Assembly: GCA_002189035.1 (NCBI GenBank)
Contig: NEEC01000010.1
Coordinates: 2,976,001 to 3,040,000 of the forward strand
Length of the DNA: 64,000 nt
Reading direction: 5' to 3'
Source of the DNA: Utricularia gibba
Lineage: Eukaryota > Streptophyta > Magnoliopsida > Lamiales > Lentibulariaceae
The notes under the pieces were generated by a model. It saw only the letters and a program-made list of their open reading frames with translations, was not told the origin of the DNA and did no database searches. How positions within the stretch are numbered: position 1 is the stretch's first letter; each line of letters starts with the position of its first letter. This document shows positions 1-11,999 of the stretch, piece after piece. A program made the translations under genes and the position numbers.

Positions 1-177
1 CTTGAAAGACTCAGCATACCAGTCAAGGTGATTGCTGAAAGTTTGTGGCATTTGTGAGTTATCCATGTGAACTATGAACACCTTATCCTTGGACCGGATT
101 CCTTCTTGCGGATCAGCAAGTGCTTGAAACAAGAACAGCAGAAACACATGTGGGAAGATGGATTTACAGATCTCCAT
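1..177 (-). CDS. Subtilisin-like protease, N-terminal 59 residues (cut by window edge)
   Basis: Seen: an ATG at 177 on the minus strand opens a frame that stays open to base 1. The first ~21 residues are a hydrophobic signal peptide (MEICKSIF... to ALADPQ). Then comes a stretch with KVFIVHMDNSQMP and a following HLDWY. Known: this is the start of the inhibitor I9 propeptide of plant subtilases (SBT family), secreted serine proteases whose propeptide folds and inhibits the catalytic domain. The catalytic Asp, His and Ser lie outside the window, so activity and subfamily cannot be judged. Most plant subtilase genes of this type have few or no introns, which fits the unbroken frame. I infer a normal gene running leftward out of the window, but a pseudogene cannot be excluded from 59 codons. 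Confidence 0.75.
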   Translation of the reverse strand, partial: MEICKSIFPHVFLLFLFQALADPQEGIRSKDKVFIVHMDNSQMPQTFSNHLDWYAESFK

Positions 178-1653
178 CTCAACAACAACACAGAGCAGCC
201 AATGCTTCTTGTTCTCAGCAAAGGCCAGTGCTTCAGGAAGTTGTAAGCAGCGGTTTTGTTGTTTGGGGATTATAATTGCGCCTCATTTTCATTACAATGA
301 AGTGGGTACGGGTCCACTTCTTGTTGAAGGATTGTAAAAGATGACAGCTGCTCGGATTCAATAATTCATGTCTAATCACTTGATGCAAATCGAGATGAAT
401 GGCGCATCTCATTTAGCTTCGAACCCGCTTTATGACTCACCTCTGTGCTCATCTTTTTCTTCCTTAGGATCCATCACCAAGTCTAGGATACGAGGAGATG
501 ACGAGGAGCAAGATCCTACAGTACAGGATGAAAGGGTACTGTTGGAGTGCTAGATGTGGCATGAAAATCTAAATCCAGACCTGTACAATTCTGTGCTGAA
601 ATTGGTTGCCTACCCTTCTGCATCCAGACTGTCCAAAGATGCTCCTTGTCCATGGGGAAGTCTTGTCCTTCCAACCAGGACATTTAAACATGTAACTGAC
701 TTATTCATCTCTGATGTGAGTTTGTTTTGGAAGGGAGGCGAACTGTAAATGGGATGAAAAGGCGGCAGCACATGGAGCGATCAGTGGACCAGTAGCCATT
801 TATTGGGGACAAGAACTCTAGATTTGTTCTCAGCCGTTGGTTTGCAAAAATGGCATCCTGCTTCAGATCTCATTTGCCGTGGAAGTGCTTCATCCATCAA
901 GCTTATGGTGGAAATGAAGATCAAGTACTGCAAGATTCTCAGATTCGAGGCTATGGACGACATTGTCTTATATTTTCAACGTAGAGCCCAGCCCCATCTG
1001 TGTTTTCCGGCGGGGACCGGTGGCATAGTCTACTCACGTCCGGTGCATGAACGGATCCGTCGGCCGACAATATTGCATGTGCGCAAATGGGCTACTACTA
1101 ATGCTTACTATTTTCTTGATATCATGTTCCAATTGAAATTTGAATGGTTGTCTGGACGTCATTTAAGACTCCCCCTCTCTCTAAAGAGCCGTTGGTTGAG
1201 TTGCAGGTAGCTCCTTCTGGACTGCGGCTCCAAGCGAGCGGGCTTTGCAACAGCGACCTGGGGGTGATGCCATCACGTCCAGCTCCCAGAGCGAACCGGA
1301 ATGGCGCCACCGTCGCATAGGCGCGAACTGCCAAGGTACAAGCGAAGCTCCTCCCAAGACTGATTCCTACTATATCACTGGTTTTGGCGACAAGGTGACG
1401 GCGGCGCTCCTGCGGGGCGAGCCACATTTGAGGAAAACAACCGCCGGGGTCAAGAAGCATCCTTCCTGTTGCTGCTGTGGGATTGCCGGTTGAAGAAAGA
1501 ATGGAGATGGTTGCAGTTACAAATGGGATTCAAGTTTTGTGGGCGGTGCAGAGATAGCTGCATGTTCTTCTGTATAACTACCATAGGTCAGAACTGTTAA
1601 GTTCTACATATTTGGAGGAATACAGGAAAGTGGATCACAGTCAGAACACTTGT
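178..1653. other. Intergenic stretch, no gene recognised
   Basis: This lies between the subtilase start and the 3' end of the Ca2+-ATPase gene. Only short overlapping open frames occur and none resembles a known family. The part around 1000-1490 is richer in G and C than the other spacers, and open frames on both strands run to 80-135 codons there, but no motif or splice pattern supports a gene. The subtilase promoter should lie in the first few hundred bases. Confidence 0.5.
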
Positions 1654-4600
1654 TCATTTGGAACCCACCGGAATCTTCTTCACAACAACGGCGACCGCCA
1701 TTCCAAAAAATCCAATCGCCACCGTGGCTAGCCACTGGAACAGCGTGAGCGGATGTGTGTTGGCAAATGTTCCCAGATACTCCACGATCACGAACTGGAA
1801 GAGGATGGTGCAGGCCAAGACGCCCATGAATACATAGTTGACAAGCATTCCTTTGAAGACATTCAACTTCTCCATCTCCCTGGAGCTGATCTCATTGAAA
1901 ACCTGCATCCACAGCAACTGTTGCCATCTGTTTTGTGACAGAGGTTTGTTTCTCTTGTGAAAGGTCTTACCTGGCAGAAGACGAAGGCGTTGAATATAAT
2001 GGTATTCAGTATCAAGTCAGAGTCTTCGCCCTGAAGATGGAAAGCCTCCTTTCCGGAAGTCTGGAGATACCATAAGACAGTGAACTGATAACTAGACTGT
2101 CCGAGGATGTTCCTCCACATCACGTTGCTGATGAACTTTCCCTTTCTTCCCACAGGAGGCCTCTGCATCAGTTCATCTGTGGGAGGCTCTGTGGCCAACG
2201 CAAGTGCTCCGAGTGTGTCCATTATCATGTTAACCCAAAGAAGCTGCACTGCAGTCAGAGGGGCGCTGCCTGAAAGCCATGATGATCAAGACATCAGCAT
2301 CCATTATCCAGAACCGAAGCACAAGTTCAGAGACACTGTTTTGAATGACTAGACACACCTGTTAAGCAGGCTGATGAGAAGTTGACAATTAGAGCTACCA
2401 CGTTGACAGTCAGTTGAAACTGTACAAACTTTTGAATGTTTACATAAATTGAGCGACCCCATTTTGCTACAGTGACAATGGTTGAGAAGTTGTCATCTAG
2501 AATTATGACATCTGCGCTCTCTTTGGCCACCTGGGAAAAAAAGAACAGAGAGCTGATGAGTAAAGATTCACATTCACAGAAAGAAAATGAAGGATCATTC
2601 TGTGAAAGCTTTAGAAAAGGTGAATAAGAAGCTTGTGGAGCAGCATTTCAGTCACAGGATTTTGGCACCTCAGTCCCGGAGATCCCCATTGCAAGGCCAA
2701 TGTCTGCTTCATGAAGTGCAGGGGCATCATTCGTTCCATCTCCGGTAACTGCCACAACTTCAGTGGATCGCAAATGTGTCACGAGTAAATGCTTATCCAT
2801 AGGTGAAGAACGAGCCATCACCTTTTGAAGGGAAACTATATCAGACTTGGAGATAATCTAGTAAACAAGAAACAATGCAAAAACTTCTAGAGTGCATACC
2901 TGTAGCCTTGGAATCAGTTCCTGCATTTCCTGCGTGTTCTTTACCCGAAAATCAGGGCCTTCTATCGCAAGACCATCATCAGTTAGTATCCCACATTCCC
3001 TAGCTATAGCCTTGGCAGTGTTTATGTTGTCTCCAGTTACCATCCTCACTGTAATGCCTGCTGATCGACATATTGCAACTGATTCCTTGACTCCTGGGCG
3101 GACAGGATCTTTGATTCCAACAAGTCCAATCAGAGTATAGCACTCGAAGGGTATAGGGTCCTCAGGTGAGAAATCATTACCAACGTTCTTATAAGCAAAA
3201 CACAGTGTTCTTAGAGCTTCACCAGCAAATCTTTCAATGGTTTCTCTCATGTGTCGGACTGATCCTTCATCCAGTTCAACAACTTCCCCAGAAGAATTCA
3301 AGGTTTTGTCACATGCAGCCAGAATAATCTCAGATGCTCCCTTGCAATGAGCCTGGAAACCTCCCTCAGGGAGCTCCAAAACAACGCCCATGCGCTTTTT
3401 CTCGGAATTAAAGGGCTCGACTTTTACTATCTTTGCAGCATTTCTTTCTTCCTTAAAGTTTCCACCAAGAAACAGACCAAACTCGAGAAGGGCAGTCTCA
3501 GTGGGACTACCAAGAATTTCAACTTTCCCATCTTTACCAGTGACAATGTCTCCACCTGTGTTGCTGAATATCGATCTCTGAAACAATTTCATGACCTGAT
3601 CAGGGATGCCAGAGCAGAAAAGAGAGCACTTCTCATTAACAACTTCCCCTATGTTCCCACATAGGCAGGCTTTCACAACAGTCATGTGATTCGTTGTTAG
3701 TGTCCCTGTCTTGTCACTACAGATAGTTGTGGATGATCCCATGGTTTCACACGCTGCTAAATGGCGAACAAGTGCCTTGTCATTCATCATTTTCTTCATT
3801 GCAAATGCAAGACTCAAGGTAACAGCTAAAGGCAAGCCTTCAGGAACAGCAACCACCACAATTGTCACTGCAATTGCGAAGTATTCCAGCAGCTTAAGTG
3901 CATCATCGCTTGAAAAGCTCCAATTTGCCCCTTGACTAATCTTCTCACTAACCAGTCCTTGGACAAGAACAGAAAAGGTGACAATAGCGAAAAAGAGACC
4001 TATTTTCCCAATGACAGTAGCCACTCCATTCAGCTTAACTTGCAAAGGCGTTTCATCATCGCCACCTTCGCATAGAGTTGCCATCAGCTTTCCCCACTGA
4101 GTTCTCATCCCAACAGCAGTAACCAGCATCTTGCAGGATCCGTCCTGCACTTTAGTACCAGAGAGAAGAAATGGATGTTCTGCAGAAACATTCACAGGTT
4201 CGCTCTCTCCAGTTAAACTAGATTCATCAATCACCAAAGAATAACCTGACACAAAAAGTCCATCCGCTGGAACTTGATCTCCTATAGATAGATGAACTAT
4301 GTCACCAGACAATAAATCAAATATTGAAACTTTTTGCCGGTATCCATCTCTAGTTACCTGTACTGTTATCTTTTTCTTCTCCTTATCTAATTCCTTGAAC
4401 TGCAATGACTGCTTGTAGTCACTTGAGGCAGTCACAAACACAACAAGAAGAATACTAGCAGCAATTCCAAGGCCGTCATGAGCACCCATGGGCCACCCTT
4501 CAGTGGCAATGCCAACAACTAGAGATACAAGAGCGCAAACGGCAAGAATCATAAGAGTTACATCTTGCAATGCTTCCCATGCATATAGCCAAAACCCCTT

Positions 4601-5321
4601 TGGAGGACTCTCTGTGAATTTATTGATCCCATAAATTTCTCTTCGGTGATTAAGGGATTCTTCTGAAACAGAAATGCCATCACTGACTGAAGTTTTTAGC
4701 TTTTTTGCAATACCCTCAACGCCATCATGAATTTTCAGTTTTTCCACATTATGTCCTTCAGCAATTGATCCCAGCTCATCAGCACTTAATTCAAATCCTG
4801 CTCTCCTGGCTGCCTCAGGTACACCATGAGGGATACCTGCAAAGACTCAGCCCATAAGCACAACCCAGAAGCAAACTCTGAGTTTAATATATTTTCCGTA
4901 AAATCTGACCTTTAATGAAGCCCACGGCAGCTTGAGAGACTAGCAATGCAACTCTAAGTTTCTGAGATACAGGGGAAATTAACGCTGTCACTCTTATTAG
5001 CCGAAAAAAGAGGAAGTTGAAATCTTGAGAGTTGTGAATACCCCAGTCAATTATAGCAGAAGATGAAACATTAACAGGTAAAGAAATGCAGAGAGTTCAG
5101 AGCAGGGTATGAAACTACAAATAGTTCCGAAAATCACTATTTGAAACCTGATTGGACTTTTGGATCTCACGAATTTCAGACCGCTTGGAGAGGTTGGCCG
5201 TGTACCGGAACCTCCTTTTTCGATTCTTAACCAACCAACAAGCTCGTCTCCATCTCTGCAGCGCCTCCTCCGAAGAATGCTTAGTTTTCACCTCAGAGAA
5301 ATCCTTCATAGAGCCCGCCAT
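1654..5321 (-). CDS. ACA2: Autoinhibited P2B-type Ca2+-ATPase (ACA1/ACA2 type)
   Basis: The product pumps Ca2+ out of the cytosol and is activated by calmodulin. Seven coding exons read 5148-5321, 4910-4961, 2900-4836, 2669-2821, 2359-2530, 1971-2269 and 1654-1902. All introns are GT-AG and the sum is 1011 codons plus stop, the usual ACA length. Exon 1 carries the basic, Trp-rich calmodulin-binding autoinhibitory segment ([20 protein letters not shown]). The large exon holds TGES, the PEGLP helix-4 motif and the phosphorylation site CSDKTGTLT. Exon 4 holds [11 protein letters not shown]. Exons 5-7 give the C-terminal membrane helices, ending KKIPVGSK. Two in-frame Met codons (5321, 5309) could start it; 5321 matches the spacing to the conserved VKxKxSS segment in relatives. 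The N-terminal regulatory domain and absence of a long C-terminal one fit the plant class. ACA1, ACA2 and ACA7 cannot be told apart here. Confidence 0.95.
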
Positions 5322-7257
5322 TAACCAATCCGAACGAGATATCAAATCTACCAAACTAATGCAAAGTTGCAGCTGAAGATCAGGAAACAGGGAGAGCCCA
5401 GGAAAGGAATCTTCATCACAGAATCATGTAAAAGTGGCAACACACGGGAAAAAAGATAGACTTCTTCAAAAGCAAAGGTCAAGTTTTCCGTGTTGATCTT
5501 GCCCAATTTTCCCAGAAGGGGCTGCGGTCTGCCATTCACACTTGTACCCCATTCTTTTGGGAAAGAAGAAATGTCTCCGGGAAGACGAATTCAGGCCCTC
5601 CTACCTTGACCCGCTTTTTAAAATTTAAAACTGTCACCCCATTCATTTAATTCTCCTTACCCACCTCAACGGCGCAAGTCGTCACCGGAGTTGCTTGCAT
5701 CCAGGTTATGGTTGGTTTAAGTGAGATGAGTTTGTGAATCCAATCCAACACTGCGTGCCCATTTAGTAACATGAACGTTCTCCGAAGATGACGACAACAG
5801 CGCTTGGCGACGGATCGATCATAGGAACGATGTCTATGCGTGATGCAGAGATTGTAAACAGAAAAGCTTCTCATGCAGACGCTCTGCGTGCTTACAGGTT
5901 TACCTGTACATTGGAAGGGAAGAGGGAGCAGTTTCATCGCATCTTTTCACCCCATCTGTCTCTGCATTTAGAAGAGAGAGGCCAAGCAATGGTGACACTG
6001 CTAGTCCTACTACCGATGACTGATTCTCACAACCACGAATGCAGAAATGAGTTCAAATAGGGATCGTAGTCTCGGCCTGCCGGTGGACAAAGATCAAGAA
6101 GAACGAAGACGAACCCAATAGACCTTCGCGCCCCATTCACGCAATGAAAACCCTAATTTGAAGGAGGGGCTTCTGCGGAGGCGATACACTCTTCTAAGCA
6201 ATGTATCGGAGATTCAGTCAAGAAAACAATTCTTCCTCCATCTCTTGGAGTATATGAACGGATTCGGTTCCTAAACTAGCTCATACCAGCAAACGAACGT
6301 CGATTCCAAGTAATGTCATCTGCCGTATTTATCACCACTGCCCTGTGGGGTTCAACCTGCAGTCCATGCCTCCTGGAACAGAACCCGACGCCTGGAATGC
6401 TACCACTCTTTGTTGCAGAACAAGCAATGCCGACTTCAACGAGGACAATCTCCCCTGTTCCAATACGCTTCTTGTTGCCGGTATCCCCTCCCGGTGGCCA
6501 CCGAGCATGCTCTGTCTCGCAAGATGTAGCTAGACGACGACGACGTATTGGCGACATGAGTCCGAGTATCTGCGTACATGGTCGTGCCGTGCTTCGTATT
6601 CATGTTGTAAGAAAGGGACGTATGAATGATCACAGCAAGGCCCTGCTGGGACAATGCACTATTTGTTGATCTGGCAACAGGCTTCTTCTCGGCCCCTCTT
6701 GCACTAGCCATTCCATCACGTGGGTGCGATTAGTTATCAAATCCTCCCCTGCAACACCCCCTCTCCCAATCCACTACTGCTGTTCACCGTTCCCTCAACA
6801 CACACCCACATGCCCCATACTGCTCTGTTTCAGAATTCCCCGAAAGGTGGGATTTTTACGCACCCCATCTCTGGGAATACCTCGCATTGCTGGTTTTTTA
6901 TCCTCGGGAATTTGGTGGAAGAACAAACTCAGTGTTTGAGCCGCGTCAGGGGCCATATCAGTCGCTGGCGTTCTTGTTTTTTAGCATGAAACCGGATCCT
7001 GGTCAGTGCCAGCCAGTGGGCTGCTCTTTTCTGGTTAAATGCATATGTATCTCTTGGACCCCCTCAGTGCGCCTAGCAGGGACAACTGGCTACTGCGGGC
7101 ATGGATATGGATATGGATAGCCTCCGATTCTTTAACCAGGCGGTTGGTTGAGCCATGGCGTTACTGCACGAATTACGTTGTGGGTAAGCGCTCCATCCCC
7201 ATCTCAAGCCCTTCTCTTGATTCCTATATATTGAGCCAATTCTTGGGCTCCCAGTCT
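5322..7257. other. Intergenic stretch upstream of the Ca2+-ATPase and the SOFL-like gene
   Basis: This holds the promoter and leader of the minus-strand ATPase (near 5322-5560) and those of the plus-str SOFL-like gene (before 7258). Open frames of 70-120 codons occur at 5788-6060 and 6276-6670 on both strands, but none shows a recognisable domain or convincing exon pattern. I therefore call no gene. Confidence 0.5.
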
Positions 7258-7854
7258 ATGGATTCTGAAAGCAAGAGCGGGTGTGATTCTGGATGGACTC
7301 TGTACCTGGACAAGCGCTCCGATTCCAGCGAAACATGCTTCTTCTCTCTGGAAGAAGCTCCGAGTGATGAGGACGATCTCTCTATGGTTTCTGATGCATC
7401 ATCCAGGCCTCCCGAGCCTCGCTGTGATTCGACGGTCGACCGGGAAAGGGGAGATGGGAACAAAGGGAATCCGTTCGTCGGCGACACCAGTTTCCTTGAT
7501 AAGCACAAGGCAAGTTCATGGGATCAAGAAGATGGTCTTCATGCTTCTGGTTAACTTCCTCTCTGTTCTCTCTGACAGTCCATCTTTGCAGGGCAATGCA
7601 GCCCCTGGGAAGAGCCGCCTTCACTCCAATGGCAATATCATCAATCTCCCTCAAGTACTTCCTCCTCTAAGCTTCTTGAGTCTGATACACCACTTCCTTT
7701 GCTGTACACCATGTCTGGTTTCTTACTCCAGGGAGATCCAACAGCGAAGAAGCATGCAAAGCAGCTGGGAGCATCTTCCAAGAAAGGGAAATCAGGTGCG
7801 TCGGGTTTACTCATAAAGACCAGAACCCACACAGATTCAAGAAGATCTCCATAG
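7258..7854 (+). CDS. SOB FIVE-LIKE (SOFL) family protein
   Basis: The likely CDS is 7258-7513 joined to 7592-7854, 172 codons plus stop, with a GT-AG intron (donor after GCA A, acceptor TTTGCAG). The first exon has the two short signatures of SOFL proteins: SGCDSGWTLYLD near residue 7 and DLSMVSDASS near residue 42. Known: SOFL proteins are small plant proteins linked to cytokinin level and response, with no known enzymatic domain. Exon 2 is Ser-rich, then has a Lys-rich KKHAKQLGASSKKGK run that could serve as a nuclear signal. I chose the ATG directly before SESKSGCD; an upstream in-frame start would add about 70 residues unlike the family. The exon 2 frame is inferred from splice phase and composition, so the C-terminal half is less certain than the N-terminal motifs. 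Confidence 0.65.
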
Positions 7855-8852
7855 AAGGAGCTGTTGGAAGCTCCCAGATAAGAAACCAGTAGAAGATGCA
7901 CGAAGCCAGTAGCTGTTTTCTAGTGTACTCCAGTTCTATTCCGCTCCAAAAAACACCCAATCCAAGTTTCCTCCAGTTAGCAGAAGAGGAAGCAGAAGCA
8001 GAAGCAGAGGAATGCCCTGCCAGCTCACACAGGAATCATGATGGGGCTGGGCACCTCCGTCATCACCGAAGGACGGAGAAGCATTCCAAAATAAACGCTG
8101 TAGACAACTCATGACTTCCATTTCGGATCGTGCCCGCCGCCCAATTCCCTTGTAATGAAACGTGAAATCCAACACAATTCTACCGTACATCGCCTCCCTT
8201 CTTTCTAACATCAGCAGCTACATGCAATAATTGAGAATTTATATGCATATTTCCCCTCGAAAACTAATTTCCAGCTATTAATATACTGTCTTCAATTTTA
8301 TTTTTATTTTATTTTTGTACCTAACACATCGAAATTAGAAGGTGCTTGATAGTAACACCTAAACTAAGAAGAATTTTAATTTTTTAATAAAAATTATTGA
8401 ATTCGAACCCAAAAAATCATGGATTTGAATTTAAATGTGTGGGTTCAATCCATGATTTTAAAACGTTGCAACAAATAGTGTTTTTTTGAAATAATTTCAA
8501 TTTATGAATCATAGACTTGATTGAAATCTGTAAATAAGTTTAATCTGTTTAAATAATTATTTTTAAATATACTTAACAATTATTAAATTAAAGTCAATCT
8601 ACTTTTAGTTATGGATTAAAACCTATTTTTGAAACAATGGCTACAAATTTCAAACTACGTAAAATATTTTTAATACGAAGTAGAAATTATTTTGTGAATC
8701 TTTATTTAATTTATTAATTATTGTTTGTGGATAATGCGGTTTCCCTTCATACATCACTGAAGCTGTACGGTTGGCATCCTGGTTTATCTTGTTCGTCGCT
8801 GCGCCTCAAGTCGGCTCTCTCTCGGAAGACAAACAGTCGAGCGTACTTGGAA
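7855..8852. other. AT-rich intergenic stretch between SOFL-like gene and TL29
   Basis: From about 8220 to 8720 the DNA is strongly AT-rich with runs of A and T and no usable open frame. The first part is probably the 3' end of the SOFL-like transcript and the last ~130 bases the TL29 promoter and leader. Nothing else is recognisable. Confidence 0.5.
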
Positions 8853-10878
8853 ATGGCTGCGATCTCCTTCCTCTCTACTGTTTCTTCTTCGCTTTCGCTG
8901 ATTCCCTCGACCTCCACTGCCTCCGCCGCCACCACTTCATCTCATTCTGTGGGTGTTATTACCTGCTGTTTTTAATATGCGCGACTTTGTTGTCGATGGC
9001 GGCAATGTGCTGCCTTCCGCAGGTCTGATGATTTGTGTAATTAGGTAATCAGAGGACCGGTGAGCTGCAAGATCGGGGGTGACGTCGGCGGGGATGATCG
9101 GTTTTCGAGACGCCGCGTTTTGCAGTTTTCTGGTGCTGCAATTGCCGCGGTTAGTCTATGCTGTGATGGTTGCGTATTGATGGATTCGGATTGATTCGAG
9201 CGCTCTGCTCGTGTTTGTTTTTCTGGCCGATTGCTGTGACCTGATGAGTTTTGTCAGTGTAATGATCTCAGGATTTGGTTGCGAGATCGAGCTCCTTCGT
9301 TGAAACTGCTAGCGCTGCTGACTTGATCCAGCGCAGGCAACGTTCGGAATTTCAGGGTAAGCTCCATGCATTGAACCGGGAATTGTCTCTGTTTGATTCC
9401 ACTTCAATTGACTTGGGCTTTCCTTTACAGCAAAAATCAAAGACACACTCGCAGGATTGCTGAAGGTAAGATCCCTATCAATGTGGCTGAAATGGTATGC
9501 AATTACTGGAATTCGGCATGTCCTAACACCAGCTCCATACTTTTGCACTCTCAGAATAACCCAGATTTGATCCCACCTGTATTAACTTTGGCCCTGAATG
9601 ATGCTATTACATATGACAAGGTCAGACACGGTCTTGTAGTTTTGTTGTCTACTTTGTTCCAGTCACGAGAACCATCTTTTGATTAAGTTTTCAGGCAACC
9701 AAATCTGGAGGTCCCAATGGATCCATACGCCTTAGGTAATGTGAAGGGCGAAACAGTTTCATTTTTGTCCTCTGTTGGTTTGCTGGTTTACCTTTACTTG
9801 AATTATCTTCTTGTTGTTTCCTTCTTCAAGCCCAGAGATTAGCCGCCCAGAAAATAAAAATCTTGCTGCCGCTTTAGATTTGCTAGAGCTGGCAAAAAAG
9901 GAAATTGATTCATATTCTAAAGGTGGACCTATATCATATGCTGACCTTGTACAACTTGCAGGTTAGGCTTGTGCCGAAATCACTACCACAAGGAAGTTTT
10001 TACCTCTTGAACTAATAGATGTGTTTTCTCCCCCTATACATTCAGCTCAGAGTGCAGTAAAATCCACTTTCTTGTCCTCGGCCATTCGGAAATGTGGTGG
10101 AAATGCTGAGAAGGGGATCCTACTATACACCGCCTACGGTTCAACAGGGCAGGTCAGCAGTCTCATTCTTCCTCAGAATCATGTCAAACTCACATCACCC
10201 CTGATGAGCTTCCCAATCACCATCTGCATTCTTTCACAACCTTTTCATTTCAATGCCTAAAACCGTCGAGAGACTAGCACATCAAAGCACATTCATGCAT
10301 AATGTTGTGTGCGCAGTGGGGGCTTTTTGATAGGCAATTTGGGAGAACAGACGCTGAACAGCCAGATCCAGAGGGAAGAGTGCCTCAGTGGGAAAAATCC
10401 AGTGTTGCGGATATGAAGAGCAAATTCTCTGCTGTTGGCCTGGGCCCTCGCCAGGTAAAACACACCCTTGTTCTCTTGTTCTACGCTGGCATTTCTGCTC
10501 AATTCCCCTGGTTACTCATCCAAATACCCTCCTCCATCTTGCAGCTGGCTGTCATGTCAGCGTTCCTCGGACCAGACCAATTGGCTACGGAGGCGCTGTT
10601 GGCATCAGATCCAGAAGTCTTACCATGGGTTCAGAAGTATCAACGCAGCCGGGAAACCGTATCACAAACTGACTACGAGGTTCGTACTCCAATCTCCACA
10701 TCATCAACAAGGATAAACAAACCCCACTGCATGTTGCTCCATTTCCGTTCCTGATGATGTGCGTGCAGGTTGATCTGATCACCACTTTGACAAAACTCAG
10801 CAGCCTGGGGCAGCAGATCAACTACGAGGCCTACACCTACCCCCCCGTAAAGTCGACATCACCAAACTCAAGTTGTGA
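8853..10878 (+). CDS. TL29: Thylakoid lumenal 29 kDa protein (ascorbate-peroxidase-like), frameshifted near its C-terminus
   Basis: TL29 is a plastid lumen protein of peroxidase fold associated with photosystem II and known to lack peroxidase activity. Eleven exons: 8853-8948, 9045-9149, 9272-9356, 9431-9465, 9555-9620, 9695-9735, 9831-9961, 10046-10152, 10317-10454, 10545-10679 and 10769-10878. The N-terminus is Ser/Thr-rich (plastid transit), then SRRRVLQFSGAAIAA (twin Arg plus hydrophobic core, lumen signal) and ASAADLIQRRQRSEFQ, the mature start. Conserved blocks include LALNDAITYDK, SAIRKCGGN and AVMSAFLGPDQ. In the last exon the frame is lost at a run of seven C at 10840-10846. One more C would give an ending VDITKLKL with stop at 10876-10878 and 349 codons, the length I recall for Arabidopsis TL29. 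As written, translation runs on to 10996 with an unrelated tail. Probably an assembly error rather than a dead gene. Confidence 0.93.
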
Positions 10879-11137
10879 TCATCTGTTGATGCACTTGTGT
10901 TCCTCAAGTGTCAGGCCTGTACTTCTTCCTAGCTACCTTGTCATACCATGCAAGTCCCTGCCATTCAACAGCGGATTCGAAATGAATTTGAGTTGAATCG
11001 AATCTAATTCGGAAGTGAAATGCAAAGGCACTTGAAAATATAAAAATAGTGCAGGTGTGCGGGAAATGAACAGTTGAGGGGATCATTTTAACCTGTAGGC
11101 TGGTCGATTGGAGGACTCTTGCCGTTCCCACATCGGC

Positions 11138-11739
11138 ATGGCGTCCAGGGCGAGCATCTCCGACGCCTGCGGCGGCGCGGTATCACTGGATTGTATTCCT
11201 GTTGTGGATCTACGGCTGTTCTCCCAATCCGAAATCTATTCCCTCTCCCTGTGTTCTTCCTCTGCCTTAGACCCACGCCGATGTCAAGAAATCGTAATCC
11301 CCAAGATTGATCGCTCCGTCTTCAACGAGTCTGCCGGCTCTCGGAAGCAGACTTACACCCGAATCCGCCTTGCTCCGCCGCACTCTCATGAAGAAGCCGT
11401 GATCCCTAAGGCTGATCGCTCCGCCCTCGACGAGTCCCCGGTTCTCGGAAACAGACTTGCTCCCGCCTCCACCTCTCTCCTCCCCATTCTTCTTCCGCAT
11501 ATTCTCGACGCCCGGACGTTCAACTCTCGACCTCCGTCGAGGGTGAATCCAACAGTGAAGATGTGGAGAATGCCCAAATCGTTAATCTTCTGAAACAATT
11601 GTTTGTGGGGGACGTGAGTCACGTTGAAGCGGTAACGGTCGTTGAAGCCACATGCGGCGACCAATTCCGGCCGCCTCCTCTCATCTCTCCGTCTAATCGT
11701 GACACTGCCGGAAACAAAAGGAAGCGCATCCGAACATGA
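11138..11739 (+). pseudogene. MBD8: MBD8-like gene fragment with internal duplication and frameshift
   Basis: The frame opening at 11138 encodes a stretch closely like the N-terminus of plant methyl-CpG-binding-domain protein 8: IPVVDLRLFSQSEIYSLSL, then VIPKIDRSVFNESAGSRKQ and IRLAP. A second, degraded copy of the VIPKxDRS block follows at about 11399-11470. Inside it the frame slips at a run of four C (11436-11439). With one base restored, the plus frame continues through ENAQIVNLLKQLFVGD, also MBD8-like, and NKRKRIRT to a stop at 11737-11739. The remaining AT-hook-like repeats and the MBD domain expected downstream are not found before the neighbouring hydrolase gene. The DNA-binding part is thus missing. 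I infer a truncated copy, though a short expressed protein is possible. Confidence 0.6.
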
Positions 11740-11999
11740 CGACACACATGGAACTAGCTGCATCTGTTCCGCAGGCCGAAAGCCCCAGGCAAGTTCAACT
11801 AACCCTGAGTGTTTCATCCATGATTCTTCTTCATTTTCAGGCCAAGCCTGGATTGTTTGATGTTGCAATGGATGAACATAAAGTGTAGCTTCAGCCATTA
11901 CCTCAAAAGTAAATCTCTTCTCCTCTCTTCCTCTAAACATACCATCAAATTTTCAAATGCATCAGTCACAGGGTATCAGTTGATAGATCCATCATACTA

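Noticed and set aside
7510-7591. GC-AG intron in the SOFL-like gene, donor at AAG/GCAAGT
   Set aside because: It would join exon 2 in a frame ending soon with no SOFL character. The GT donor three bases later gives a Ser/Lys-rich tail in a phase that fits.
11386-11940. 184-codon minus-strand open frame
   Set aside because: It is antisense to the MBD8-like fragment, whose protein similarity on the plus strand is clear. No independent motif.
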